A stretch of DNA of 64,000 nucleotides from Trema orientale (GCA_002914845.1 JXTC01000026.1:1428870-1492869); one strand, 5' to 3'. Counted from the stretch's first letter, positions 1-11,850 are shown. Made by a program: numbers and translations. The notes: a model not told the origin generated them from the letters alone.

Positions 1-84
1 CCGAAAAAGAGAAAATTCTCTTCTCTCTTTAGGTTCTTCTTCACACGTCGAGCTTCCATTTTTTGCTGCTCACAAACGCAAGGC

Positions 85-249
85 ATGCATGAACAAAATC
101 AGACTGAAAAGCTAGCCAAAAATGGGTTCATAGAGCCTTCAGTTTCTTCTTCTTCAAGGCCAGGCAAAGTTCCATAACAAATCCGTTGAAAAAACAATTA
201 ATGAAGAACACATTGAAAAGATTGACCGCTTTTTCGAAGGAAACGATTA
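85..249 (+). pseudogene. Unrecognised gene-like fragment, frameshifted
   Basis: From an ATG at 85 about 30 codons read in phase, ending SSSSRPGKVP then stop at 175. One frame over, from about 168, the reading continues through KSVEKTINEEHIEKIDRFF to a stop near 249. The codon pattern is less A/T-biased than the flanks and the two halves look like one short coding stretch broken by a single indel. I do not recognise the family. It could also be an untranslated leader or chance. No other exon is visible before the MITE at 423. Confidence 0.25.
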
Positions 250-422
250 AAATATTTTGAGAAAAATTGGACATGTCCAATTTGACTTCCAGTTGATTTG
301 GCAAATGCTATATTTCCTTAGAAGCCCCAAAATTCAAAGTATAGAATCTCCGTTTCTCTTCTTGGTAATAGAAGAAATTCATATTAATTTCCTTAAATTT
401 CACATGCAAAACATAGTGGAAT

Positions 423-780
423 GGCCCCGTTTGGTTCGCCTATTTGAATGTGTATTTGAATAGAAATTGTGGAATGGGTTATAATTGGAATGGAAGACAT
501 TTGAATGGAAAAAATAGTGGAATGGGTTATAATTAGAATGGGAGTATTGGAATGGACCATTCAAAAATATCTCTTCTCCTCCATTCTCATCCAAGACATA
601 AAAATCTATTCAAATAGTTGATGTGACTGATGAACCATTTGAATGGAAAAACTAAATTGTTGAAACAAACACTCATTCCAAAAAACCATTTGAATGGAAA
701 ATTTAGAGTTGTTGAAACAAACACCCATTCAAATGGATTTTCCATTCCAATGGAATAGAATGGGCGAACCAAACGGCCCC
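423..780. mobile_element. MITE with GGCCCCGTTTGG-type inverted ends
   Basis: The left end GGCCCCGTTTGGTTCGCC is nearly the reverse complement of the right end GGCGAACCAAACGGCCCC. The interior repeats short motifs such as ATTTGAATGG and CCATTCAAAT on both strands, so the element folds on itself. It has no coding capacity. A clean TSD is not visible. Superfamily is uncertain (hAT or PIF/Harbinger type). Confidence 0.7.
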
Positions 781-1421
781 TTTCTTTTCCTCTTTCTCTA
801 TTTTTCAATTTTTTTTTTCACAGTTGTTGGCTATTGAGCCAAAAAAGTTAGATAAAGAAAAATTATCAATTTGAAGGAGGCATTTTTGTCAAATCTTAAT
901 GGCATTTTCAAAAGAAAAAAAAAAAGCCAGATTGAGAGGTGATCTTCTTATCAAGTAGTGAAATTGAGAGAATATAGAATAGAATATGCTTTATATATAT
1001 ATATATTGATAAATTGGGCTTATTTGGCATGACTTTTAGAAGCTATTTTTGGCTTCTTGAGCTCATGTGGCTTTTTTAGGAAGAGTTTTAAAGAAAATAC
1101 AATTTTTATTTTCGCATTGTAATGAAAATTGAAGACGCATTTAGTATAAGATTCGAAACTATCCTACAAATCTAAAAACATATTTCATATAAAATGTTCA
1201 TAGGATAAATTGCTTTATTTTGACCTTATTTAAATGAATGATAAAAAATAAAAATAAAAAACTATTTAGATCCTAAAATAAAAGTTTAAATACCTTAATT
1301 CCAAACATTATACTAAAGTTATGATTTAAACATAAGTCAAAACTATGCCAAACGAATCCATTAATACGCAAAAAAGATGGGTCAAGAACATGTGACTTCT
1401 ATTTAATTTCTAATATGCAAA
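781..1421. other. AT-rich intergenic DNA downstream of the first UGT
   Basis: No coding region, RNA gene or structured repeat recognised apart from a short TA run near 993-1008. This is the 3' flank of the minus-strand UGT locus. Confidence 0.5.
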
Positions 1422-2893
1422 TCAAGGAAGATTATCTATAACATCATTGATCAAATGGCCTATAGAAGAGTATGTGGATCCACCATCCATGACTACCTTC
1501 TTACTTTTCTCACTCATCTCTTTTACTCTTTTCCTTATTTCACTATCATGCTCCATCAACCTTCTGATCCCTCCCTCAATCTCTTGGGCACTCACAACCA
1601 TCCAATCATTCTCGCAATAAAAACCACTCTTGTAGTCCAACTTAATCTCAACCCCTAATCCCAATTCCTTCACCATCTCAAATGCATTCAAATGTTGCTC
1701 CGCATGCAGTGGCCATGCGGCCATAGGTACCCCAAACCATAAACTTTCCAACGTGGAATTCCAACCGCAATGCGACACAAAACCTCCGATGGCTGGGTGG
1801 GCCAGGACATCCACCTGTGGGGCCCACCCCATCACCTTTCCTCTCTCAGCCATCCGATCGAGAAACCCCTCAGGCAAAACATCCTTTCGATTTGAATACT
1901 CTTTTGGCGACGCGTACGTCACCACCGTACTATTTTCCCTCGGTGGAGGCTGGCGTAGGGACCACAAGAATTTGAGTCCACACTGCTCCATAGCACATGC
2001 GATCTCTTTCAGCTGATCCTCACGGAAGCTTCCCATGCTCCCAAAACACAAGAGCACTACCGAAGAAGGAGGCTGATCATCAAGCCACTTGATGACATCA
2101 GAGAACCGCTTGCTCCCACCTGACGACAAGTCTAATATGGGTCCCACAGGATAGACAGGAGGGGGGTTTCACCGTTAGAAAGAGATCGGAACGCATGTGA
2201 TTCAAGCTCCGTGAACGAATTTACAAGAATACCCTTAGCCTCTCTTGTCCTTCTAGTGTGATGAAATAACAATTGAGCCCAGCCATTCAACACCAGCGAA
2301 TTCGGCAAGGCAGTAGCCGGAACCGGCTCAGCAAAGCTCGGCATAACGAACTCAGTAACCACATCGTCCTTGAACTCAGTGGGGTCCACGCCATTCTCGT
2401 CATATAGAGCTTGGAAATGGAACATAAAGCCAAGAAACGCCGCCCCTGACGCGCAAAACACGTACGTCGGAACCCTAAACTCGTTGGCCACGTCGATCAT
2501 CGTCGTGCAGAACATGTCAACTACGAACCCGGCGAGCCGAGGCGAGTCGGCGCCCCCTCTCGACCGAATGAGCTCAGCCACAACATTCTTGACGTGGGGC
2601 TTTTGATTCTCGATGAACAAACTCCTTAACATGCCAGGGTTACTCTCCGCAGAGGGATCGTAACCTTCAAGCTTCGTGAGATCAATAAACTTGATTCGTT
2701 TCGATGCGGCGGAGGCGGCGACAAGGTGGTCGGTGTAGGCTACGAGCTCGGCCACTGTTGGTAGCTTTATGATGAGGACTGTAATGAAAAGACGGTCGTC
2801 CCGGTCGATCAAGAGCTTGGCCATCTCCACCATAGACACAAGGTGGCCCATCCCCGGTAACGGGATGAAAATTAGTTCTGCTAGTTTGTTCAT
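1422..2893 (-). pseudogene. UGT71-type UDP-glycosyltransferase, single frameshift
   Basis: Family-1 plant glycosyltransferase, expected to transfer sugar from a UDP-sugar to a small acceptor in the cytosol. The N-terminal half reads from the ATG at 2893 to about 2150: PGMGHLVS with the catalytic His at residue 17 and VVDMFC with the partner Asp at about 126. The C-terminal half reads from about 2147 to the TGA at 1422 and holds a complete PSPG box, [15 protein letters not shown] through [13 protein letters not shown], ending in AEQ. The halves are in different frames. They meet at a run of six C (minus strand) near 2159-2165; losing two bases or gaining one would restore the usual PPVYPVGP junction. 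Joined length would be about 480 residues, normal for the family, and I see no other break. It is therefore either a very young pseudogene or an assembly error in a homopolymer. N-terminal sequence resembles UGT71 enzymes of flavonoid and abscisic-acid glucosylation; the acceptor cannot be inferred. Confidence 0.85.
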
Positions 2894-4914
2894 TCTCTTT
2901 AATATTATTGCTCAATCTTATCACTAGGTTTCTGCTGGTGTATTTAACTAATAATTGTATAGTAGGTAGTTCTCTAGATGAGGATGCTGATGATTAGCAT
3001 ACATAAATACAATATATATGATGTTTATGATAATATTGCTGCGAAAATTTTGGAGCTTTCCAACCTGGAGGTGTTCTCAATAATTCTCAGGTCTTTGCTC
3101 ACTCGTAATATTCGTAACATTGCCACGTGCCTTGCACGTGAAATGAGGTTTGCGTAATGGAATCTAATGGAATACTTGTGTACAGCTAATAAAACTAGAG
3201 CGAAATGACAGGTTCCGCATGCTCTTTTGTCACACTTGATTGAAGGCTTGAAGCGTTTACAATATTTCTACATCTGTTACCATAATTAGAAGAAGTATTT
3301 GATAAGCTTTGCCACTTGATCTGCAGGTAGCCAATGGGGATCGCTAGGTGACCTTCGGGCTTTGTTAGGAATGCTAAGATAATAATAGGACAATATATTC
3401 ACGTAAAAGTTTAAACAAAATATATAGTACAAGGGAAAGCAACGAGTAAGACATTATCCTATATTTTGTGAGGTGCTATTTGACAGGATCAAAAGTTAAG
3501 ATTAAACTAAAAAAAAGAACGAGAGTCTTGCAGCTACATGTGCTTCTTTCATTTTACTAGTATATTTTGATGGGCCAGTACTTTTGAAATTTTTAAAATT
3601 GCCATCCCTAAAGTATGAAACTTAAATTCTCTTCCAATTCAAATTTTGGAGCTGCTTTTATGTTCAACTACTAAGTTTGGTTTCCCAATTTTTATGCAAC
3701 TAGTGTGTCCAGATATCATCAGCTAAGATTTCAAACTAAATTATTAATGTTTCTTTTTTATAATTTCTATATATTAAATCGACGTGTTATAACTCATATA
3801 TATCTTCAGTTTAGTGGGGTAATAAATTTAGTGGGGCAATAGTTTAGATGCGCTATGTAATTTTTAATTCCACATATATAAATCGTATAAAAAAAAAATT
3901 CTTAACGTCCCGGGTCTCGGGTCCAAAATATCTTCACTTTTGGTATCAGAACTAACCTAACCCATTTTTCATATGTGGCTTTGGCCCATTAAAAGGTGTT
4001 AACAGGATGTTGTAAATGTAAACCGGCCTGCCAATAAGTGTCTAGATGTTTAACAAGAAAGCTTGATTTTGGAAAACCACCATCATTAAGGATAAGCTCC
4101 CAAGCAGCGGGAAGAGCCTTATTAATGTTACAATAATTTCAATTTAGCCTGTGGGCCTCAATGGCGGAATATGTAGTACCCTAATGTCAGGTGTGCGTTA
4201 GGAAGATAAATGAGGATAAATATAGTCCTTATCTCCGCCTCCACCACTGAGTCACTGACTACCAATCCATGATTGATACTAAAATATTTACAAAACTATT
4301 TGAAATCCCATATCCGCTTGACAAAACACTATTGTTTTTTTTGTGCTTAATTAGCATCTGTTTTTAGAAAAAGAGATATATCTTCTTACTTACGTTGCGA
4401 CCCCAACCAAATAGGTCAAATTATTTTAACCTGAGAAAACCGTGCGATCTTCTAAGAAAATTTGTGTTTTGGGACCATGTCTAATACTTAACAAAGTTTA
4501 TGGACTATTTATGACATATGTAGGTGAAATTTTAATTTTCACATTTTTTTCTTAATACTATTGTTGATAACTATTCTTGATACATTGGAAGAATTTGAGG
4601 ACTATTTATGATACCAAATAGAGTTCATGTATTGTGCGTAGGGCGAGAAGAAAATTTAGGGAATTTTCGTGAAAACGTTTTTTTTACCTCGTAATTAATT
4701 CTTTACTTTTCATCGATCATTGATTATTATTTTTTCTTGAATCATGAGTATTTTATAAAGCAAACCCTTCAATATTAAGCTCTTATTTATAACCATAAAC
4801 GAATAGTCGTATAAAAATAGTTTATACTGTGCAATTAGAGATACTGTTTACAACTAATTGTGATATTTGAATTCAAGAAAAAGACTCTTTTTGAAGATAT
4901 ATTATAATAAAGAC
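2894..4914. other. Intergenic, 5' flank of the first UGT
   Basis: AT-rich, without a coding region. Apart from the G-box pair, the only motif noted is TTGGTATCAGAAC near 3937, similar to the primer-binding site of plant LTR retrotransposons (complement of initiator tRNA-Met). No LTR or pol sequence accompanies it. Confidence 0.4.
3124..3140. promoter_or_regulatory. Paired G-box motifs upstream of the first UGT
   Basis: Two CACGTG palindromes lie at 3124-3129 and 3135-3140, about 230-250 bp upstream of the ATG at 2893. CACGTG is the core bound by plant bZIP and bHLH factors, including ABA- and light-response regulators. The close pairing is suggestive, but function is inference. A weak TATA-like TTAAATA (minus strand) lies at 2941-2947. 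Confidence 0.4.
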
Positions 4915-4923
4915 TTATAATTA

Positions 4924-6776
4924 GGAAAATTGACTTGGGTAGTTCAAATTTGGGTCATATTGACTTTTATTAGTTCACTTTTTCAAAATGACATTTATAG
5001 TTAAAAAAAAGACTTTTTTAGTTGCTTTTGAAGAGAGAAAAAATGTTCATTCTCAAACTGCCCTTCTGCCATTTTATGCTTTTTAGGTTAGTATTTCCCC
5101 CCTCTTTCGTACTTTCTCCTAATTTCTCCCCTCCCCCCAATTGTACAGGTCGTAGTTACAATTTTGTGACTCATGGTCAAACGTTTGTGACTCATGATCA
5201 TAGTGTGACTCATGGTCTTTCCCTCCCAACCTTTCGTACTTTCTCCTAATATTTCTCTCCCAACTGTACAGGTCGTAGTCACAATTTTGTGACTTATGGT
5301 CAAAATTTTGTGATTTATGGTCATAGTGTGTTTTATATCGTTACGAATATTGTGAGATTTTTGTATCGTGATTTGTACATTCTTTACATGTTATGTGAAT
5401 CACAAAATTTGTGACTCACAATCACAAAATTTGTGCCTAACTTTATAAAAGGAAGATAAGTATTCATATTGGCCAACAATGGCTTAATATCATTTTTCTA
5501 ACACAAATCTTTTTTTTATAAAAAAAAAAAAAAAAATCTTTGCTATTTTCTTTGTTACTAGTCACATATATATATATGATGCCTACAGCTACACAATTCG
5601 TAATAGTTATAAGTTTGTGACATATAATCATGATTTATGTCTACTAGTCACAAAAATTGTGCATATTTTACAAAAGTAAAATAGGCCCTCACATTGGACA
5701 ACAATGACTTTATGACATTTTTTTAACACAAATATAATTTTACAATAAAAACTATGCTATTATATTTATTAATAGTTATATATGTATTAACTATTATCAC
5801 ACAATTCTTGACAGTCATAATTTAAAGTCATATAATTTTTGACGATCCAACACAGATACACAAAACTGCTATTTTCATAATCAATCCAACACCACAAAAT
5901 ACACAAAAATAAGTCATAAAATCCATTAGTGGTCACAAATTTAATCAACCAAAAGCTCGACTTTGCCACATCTCTCCATATGACTAGGTCATTTGTCCGA
6001 TTCGGTTAAGACTACTTTGATCCTCCTCATCGGTTTCTAAATCAAAAAAATTACTCCATTACATTGAAATAAAACAAAGAACAGAATGATTATTCCATAG
6101 AAAAGGCAAAAGATTTGGGACTTACTTGGAGATAAACTTGAAAAGGGCACAGAATGAACCAATCACAGCTTCTCTTTTTTAGATTGCACGTTGTGGCGTA
6201 TTTTCCTCAACTTTCCAGTTTCTTCAACCAAACCCAGGTCCTTCTCTTCCTAACTTCCATCTTTGATCGCCTACTCGATCTTCATGCATTCCAAGGTGCG
6301 GCACAACCCAATAAATCCAACTGAGATGTCCTACTTTTGCACCGTCGTGTACATCCAATTGGCTCCATAAGCTCATCAGCCATTTCAAGTTGATCGACAA
6401 GATGGGCCTTGGATCTCTGCAGAGGCGAAGAAGAAAGAAGTATAAGCTCTTGAAGAGGAATGGAACTGGAAGAAATTAATCCAAACCAGGTTTTTGTCCT
6501 AGATAGAGTGAGAGATTTATGGGTTTTGAAAGCTAGAGAAAGATGGTTTAGTTTTTCATGGGATTAGAGTTATGGTCGGATGGAGATCGGTGGCCGTGGA
6601 GAAAAAGGAAAAGCAAAAAGAAGAAAAAAGAAAGGACCAAAGTTCTGACAGGAGTTATTAAATCGGAGGGCATTTTGGACTTTTTATTGCGTGGAAGGTA
6701 GTAGAATTGTCATTTTGAAAAAAAGAACTAAAAAAGTCAAATTGTGCCAAATTTAAACTAACCATATAAATTTCCC
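4924..6776. mobile_element. Mutator-like non-autonomous element, 9-bp TSD
   Basis: Inverted ends of about 76 bp: the left end (4924-5000) matches the reverse complement of 6700-6776 at roughly three bases in four, including CAAAATGACA and TTTGACTTTTTTAGTT blocks. It is flanked by a perfect 9-bp direct repeat TTATAATTA (4915-4923 and 6777-6785), the TSD length of Mutator superfamily elements. The interior has no transposase. 5100-5830 carries repeats of TTGTGACTCATGGTC on both strands, and 5990-6640 is richer in G+C and gene-like. Related ends occur at 19820-21938 and 32961-33198. Confidence 0.85.
5990..6640 (-). other. Gene-like cargo inside the MULE
   Basis: On the minus strand this block looks like a captured gene piece. 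A pyrimidine-rich leader is followed by an ATG near 6385 opening MADELMEPIG, then broken reading frames with acidic and lysine-rich stretches, and a good splice-donor sequence (AAG/GTAAGT type) near 6130. Stops and frame changes prevent a single product and I do not recognise the source gene. Mutator-like elements often carry host gene fragments (Pack-MULEs). The sister element at 19820 has different internal sequence, which fits. Confidence 0.35.
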
Positions 6777-7304
6777 TTATAATTATACGTTGATAAGCAG
6801 CCCAAATAAAACTAGTTCTTATTCCGAATTGAAGTGTAGCACAAAACTTATCATTATGTTCCAAAGTATATTTCTGATTTTTTTTTTTCGATTGTTAAAC
6901 CGCGCGTGTTTGGGAGTCGTAAATAATTAGTCACTAACCTCAAAATTAGACTGCTAATAAATTGTATGACGATCATGATTTAAATAGGTGAACTAGGTGA
7001 CTAGTTGACTCAGACTTTGGCAAATTGGATTTACCCCAGGACAAGTGTTGAACACACAACTGAAAAAAATTACCTGATCTTACGCCACATCATCAAAGGA
7101 AGCTGGCTAAAGCGGTGACACATAAGCTCAATCAAGATATGTCATGTCTTGATCAATCGACCTCTGAGTTTGGTTGATGCTAAGGGCAATTCAATTGACA
7201 GCAAGGTATCAACACCGATTAAAGGTTATAAAGCCTATGTTTCTAGCTAGAAGTTGACATGTCAGCAATATTGGATTATAAAGATTTTAAGACTTCTAGA
7301 AGTA

Positions 7305-7470
7305 GCCAACTGGGGCTAGCTCAGTTGGTCCAAAGTTTGAGGGTTGTGTGTGTGTGTTTGGGGGGTCAGGGGTTCAAACTTTGGTAGTGTGTGTGTGTGT
7401 CATTTTCCTTTAATTTGTAGTAAGTGGTGGTCATTAGTTAAGCCCCACTTTATTTAAAAAAAAAAAAAAA
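7305..7470 (+). mobile_element. tRNA-derived SINE with 16-bp TSD
   Basis: The head GGGGCTAGCTCAGTTGGTCC has an A-box (TAGCTCAGTTGG) like a tRNA, and GGTTCAAACTTTGG about 50 bases on is a B-box, together forming an RNA polymerase III internal promoter. A GT-repeat-rich middle is followed by a body and a poly(A) tail ending at 7470. A perfect direct repeat AAGACTTCTAGAAGTA flanks the unit (7289-7304 and 7471-7486), the mark of LINE-assisted retroposition. SINEs are non-coding and depend on LINE enzymes. The intact TSD suggests fairly recent insertion. Confidence 0.9.
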
Positions 7471-7486
7471 AAGACTTCTAGAAGTA

Positions 7487-10400
7487 ATGTGTCAAGCTCA
7501 TTCAAGAAGAGTCAATGATAAAAGTGACACCTCACCAACTAAGGGAATATCTAAAAGCCTTGCCAAGTGTCAAGTTTCCTCTGGAAATGTTAACTCCCTT
7601 AATCGATAAGCACCTTGCCATGTTGGGTCTATAAAGAAGGGCGAGGGTCTATATATGTAATCTCCCACAGTACACAACACAATCGAGATCATTTCATCTG
7701 TTGATCAAGCGTTCGTTTTCTCTTCTCGGTTCTATCTCGACAACAAGACAAATTCATTGAATTCCTATCTTTAATATCTTAAATTACCGAGTTTTTTCTT
7801 TATTGTGAAATTTCACAATCTCTCTCTTCGGTTTTAAATCCCACCGACCCTATCAATTCCTATGTTGAAATTTGATTGCGAATAATAATATAATTATAGT
7901 AAATAGAAAGAACATAAGAATTTAGCATGGTCTACCCCCAGAAGATGACATACATCTACAGTAGTTTTTCTACTATATAAGAGAGAATACATGAGAGTTT
8001 CATCAAGTCTCAATGTGAGAGCTCTAACTAGTATTTTCTGTGTATGTAGTATATATGATTTCGAATCTGTAGAAATATATATGATTGAACTCCTCTTTAT
8101 ATAGATGACGGTGACTCAAGTTTCTCAATTTTGTGAATGAGAAATTACATAATAAAATAAATGTTGAAAATAGATAACTACTCAAATGGGTAATTATCTC
8201 TTCTTAAATGAGTTGGATGCCTTTTATGACAGATCTCAATATGATTGCGTAAGTATCCAAAACTGGTTATTTTACGATCAATTATTCATGATGGTCAAAA
8301 TCTATACAACAGATGGTAGATGGAAAACTGAGTTACTAGATATATCACTATATACTATTAATCTCTTTCTCTTCCAACATCGACTCAGGAATTCCAAAAA
8401 ATTTATTAAATAACAAACCTAATTTTATAAATGATTTATACTGTCCTTTTTCTAAAAAAATAAAAATAAAAAACCACATACTTTAAAAAAAAAAATCAAA
8501 ATTTATAAGGCCACATGGTTTAGAAAAGGATCAAAATTAATAATTTAAAAAGGTTTAATATATATTTTGTTAAGCTATACTATATATGAGAATTTTGGGA
8601 TATTGAGCTACTAATCTCAACATCTTGTACTTACACAAAATTCTATAGCACATGTTCAAAGTTTGTGCTCCTCATTTTAATTTCTGTTACTTACATTTTG
8701 AAAATTAATCTATTTTCTATCATATTGGTCCCTTATAACTTGTATTCTTGTTATTTACATTATTACTACAGCCTATTTCCAATGTTTATTTTTATTTAGA
8801 TTGTTACTTCCAATATAATTATTGGTCCTGCAATTTACTTTTCTATCAATTTTGTTCTATGTTTCACTTCATATTGGCAATTTAATTTTTTGCACTTTAT
8901 CTTTCTATTTATTTTCTGATATTTAGAGAGGTTAATATTGAAACCATTCATTCCACGACGTATCTCTCTCTCTCTCTCTGAATATGAGCCTATCTCTCTT
9001 CGGTCTCCTCTTGTTTATCCCTTGTCAAAACGTTTGCAATATCAATATATTTATCATTTACCATTAATTAATAAAATGGATGGACTTAATGGCGTTTTTG
9101 TGATGATCGTCTAACTCAATCTGGATGAATTATAACAGTAATAAATTTGTCATTATAAAAATATTATCTTTACAATAAGAGATTGAATTGGAAGATAAAA
9201 TTCCTCTAATAGATAAGCTAATTCTCAAATTCTAAGGCTATCCTCCGCCAAACAAAATATAACTGATTGACTACGATAAAGAAAAAATGCAAAAATGCAT
9301 CTAATAATATCAAATATTGTCAATGCATCTGACTCCGAAAACTGGAGATTTAGGATCAACGTCCCTAACCTATAGGAGAACCCAGATACAAGCTCTTCAT
9401 GCTTCACAAACTCTTTGTGCTCAAACCCTTCATACTCAAACCTTTCACGCTTCACAAAGTACCATAGACATCATAGTTGAATCATTTGAAGGAGTGCAAA
9501 ATATATTCACTTGCCTATTTTTACCGAAGGGATTGATCTACAACTATCCCTCCTTCAGTTTTCTTATTAGCAATCTGTATTAGAAAAAATAACATAGAGA
9601 AATATACTCCATTAGGGGAAGACAATAAATTCCACAAAAAAGAGATAATATATTTGTCGTTATTCTGAGTGATAGAGCAACCTAAGTCTCGTTCGTCATC
9701 AATAGTTTCTCATGGAGAACGACAAAGTATAAAATGTAAATGAATTCCACACAAGTCTCGAATTTTTTCTTAATGACAAATTTTATAACATCTTAAGGAT
9801 GGGTTCAGAATTCTATTTAGGCTTAAGAGAAGCTTTCCTTCCCACAACAATACTTTGGAGTGAATTTCTAATACGCATCATCGAAAGATCTGAATAAGAA
9901 CTCTCTAAGTTCTCATTCAGTAACTTGATCCAAGTCACTCGAATGGAATTTCACTTTTTGTGGACTCCGCTGACGTAGCATTCTCGGTGGCAATTGATCT
10001 TGCCCTAGAGCCCAGGATAGAGAGAGATGAAATAGGAAACAAATTCAAATCCAAAGAAAAGAAAGCATTCATTTCCAAAACCAAAATACATATTCAAACG
10101 AATCTAGTAAATTAAGGGTGCAAACATGCAAATCAGATCATAAACTAAAACTTAAGCAAATATTAATAAAAATAAGAAAAGTAGATTAGTTTACCTACAA
10201 AATACATCAAAATATAGTTGTTTATACATATAAATAGATTGAAATTTAATCAAGGATCAACATAACCCAGAAAAACAAATTAATTCATCAACAAAATAAA
10301 ACAAAACATATATATATATATATATATATACATATCAGTATAACCATTAATCACCAAACCCTAACCACTAAAATTCACACCAAAACAAATATTCAAAGAT

Positions 10401-10559
10401 GAAGAGATTAAAAAAGCACCATTTGAGATTGCAGAGAACCCAAATCGGATGAGGCATTTTCATAACGGATGAAATGACATTTAAATGGCAATTAATAATT
10501 GCACTAATAATAATAATAATAATAATAATAAAGAAAAAGAATGAAAAATGAAGCAAACT
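7487..10559. other. Long AT-rich intergenic stretch
   Basis: No gene recognised; the short open frames here look random. Microsatellites present are TC near 8961-8978, TA at about 10308-10330 and TAA at about 10506-10532. 7620-7870, just after the SINE, has a TATAAA-like motif and a CT-rich leader resembling the transcribed part of an LTR, but no partner LTR or PBS was found. 10381-10447 might hold a decayed last exon of the glutathione S-transferase fragment that follows; this is weak. Confidence 0.4.
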
Positions 10560-10729
10560 CGATTTCGAGGCAGTTTTGAGGGTCACCGGTGGCGTAGCCT
10601 TTGAAGTAGAAAAAGCGAGCGACGATGTAGAGAGATCCAAGTGCGGCACATACATGAGGATGCCTTATTCCTCCCAGTATCATCAAGGTAAAAATTATGG
10701 GTAATAATTCCAGAGAGTTCTGATGCCAT
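10560..10729 (-). pseudogene. Orphan exon of microsomal glutathione S-transferase 3
   Basis: On the minus strand an AG acceptor at 10731-10730 is followed by about 56 codons without a stop. They read HQNSLELLPIIFTLMILGG, then IRHPHVCAALGSLY and FFYFKGYATGDPQN. This matches the conserved middle of plant MGST3 (MAPEG family), a small integral ER-membrane glutathione transferase/peroxidase. The exon ends near a degenerate donor (GA/GTTTGC) and runs into a TAA microsatellite. The usual RG before HQNS is RW here, and C replaces R after DPQN. Upstream exons and a convincing last exon are absent, so this is a gene fragment carried here by duplication or a transposon. Confidence 0.75.
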
Positions 10730-11850
10730 CTTCCCCATTTTTGTTATGATCTTGCACGATTGCTAAAATGATATTAAGAAATTTTTGCAACGATCTTGCT
10801 CCGATTGACCAAAACTACTTGGATACTCAGAAAATTCAAATTTTATGAAATTAGATTGATTAGTCAACTCAGAAAATCTGAATGTGATTTCTCTATGGAG
10901 AGAGAGAGAAGAGAGAAAAAAGGTATTTACGGATAGGAATGTTCTCGAAATTGCCTTTGCGTATTCCCACGTGTATTTGATTATTGTGTTTTTTAGTTTG
11001 AAGTAGATCTTTTTTTGCTAGGAAGTTTGAAGTGGATCTTGAATAAGTTTTTTTTTTTTTTCCTTGTTTTGGTTTTGACTATATATTTTTCACTCCATGC
11101 TGATTTGTTTAAAACCACCCACGTCAAGCATTACTAACTTTTTAACACGTGGTAATGATTAATTTAACTGCCAGAGGGAAATGTTGTAAAGACCACCCGT
11201 GGTCTTTTGACACGTTGGAATTGTTATCTTTATTGCGCACTTTGTTCATTTATTTTCTTATCTAAATCAGCTCTTCTTTGTTCAGCTAAGTAAATAGTAT
11301 CTCTAATTGATCACAAAAACCTAGCCCGCGAACAAAGGTTTGTTAGAAAATTTATATATTTGTAAACTTTAGAAGTATGGAGGCATTCCAATTTTCCATA
11401 GTCGACTTACACGGAACTAGCTAATTGTGCCTTATAAAAACAATGATTGGCTTCCGTTTTATGTTCCTTTTTCCGCTCATAAACAAATAAGTGGCTTTAA
11501 TTTTACTGGTCTGTGACTGTTCCCTAGAAAGTGGCTGCGGAATGGTGAGCCTAGGACCACTACGGTTGGCCCGAAGGAAGAAACGTGCATCCACACCTCT
11601 TGTATACTACATATTTTCCTTTCTCTTCTTGCTAAAAAAAATCAATTGATAGAAATAAAACTGCCTAGCTTTGCTTTCTTGTTGCGAGTATCGCTCGATT
11701 AATTAAAAAGACGTAGTTGATTTATTTAAAATAATATCATGTTTTCAAGGGTCAAACACAAACTAACACTACAACAATAACCATAAGAATGAGTTTGCTA
11801 TGTGGAGCGAGAGGAGTCGCTGGTAAAAGTTTCCAAACTCGAACTAAAAA
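10730..11850. other. Intergenic, 3' flank of the second UGT
   Basis: No coding region recognised. TTTATT at 11721-11726 is AATAAA on the minus strand, about 125 bp beyond the UGT stop, and is a plausible polyadenylation signal. Confidence 0.4.

Noticed and set aside
3937-3949. LTR-retrotransposon primer-binding site TTGGTATCAGAAC
   Set aside because: No LTR end directly upstream and no gag or pol nearby; a 13-bp partial match is too little.
5088-5324. Short repetitive protein with SHK/TMSHKI units
   Set aside because: It is a translation of the TTGTGACTCATGG repeats in the MULE; no conserved start or codon signal.
7310-7385. Possible tRNA gene
   Set aside because: A- and B-box are present but the spacing contains a GT repeat and no cloverleaf or acceptor stem forms; the poly(A) tail and 16-bp TSD identify a SINE.
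10368-10655. 95-residue open frame on the minus strand as a gene
   Set aside because: It runs through a TAA microsatellite giving a long isoleucine run and is in a different frame from the MGST3 exon; composition is not protein-like.
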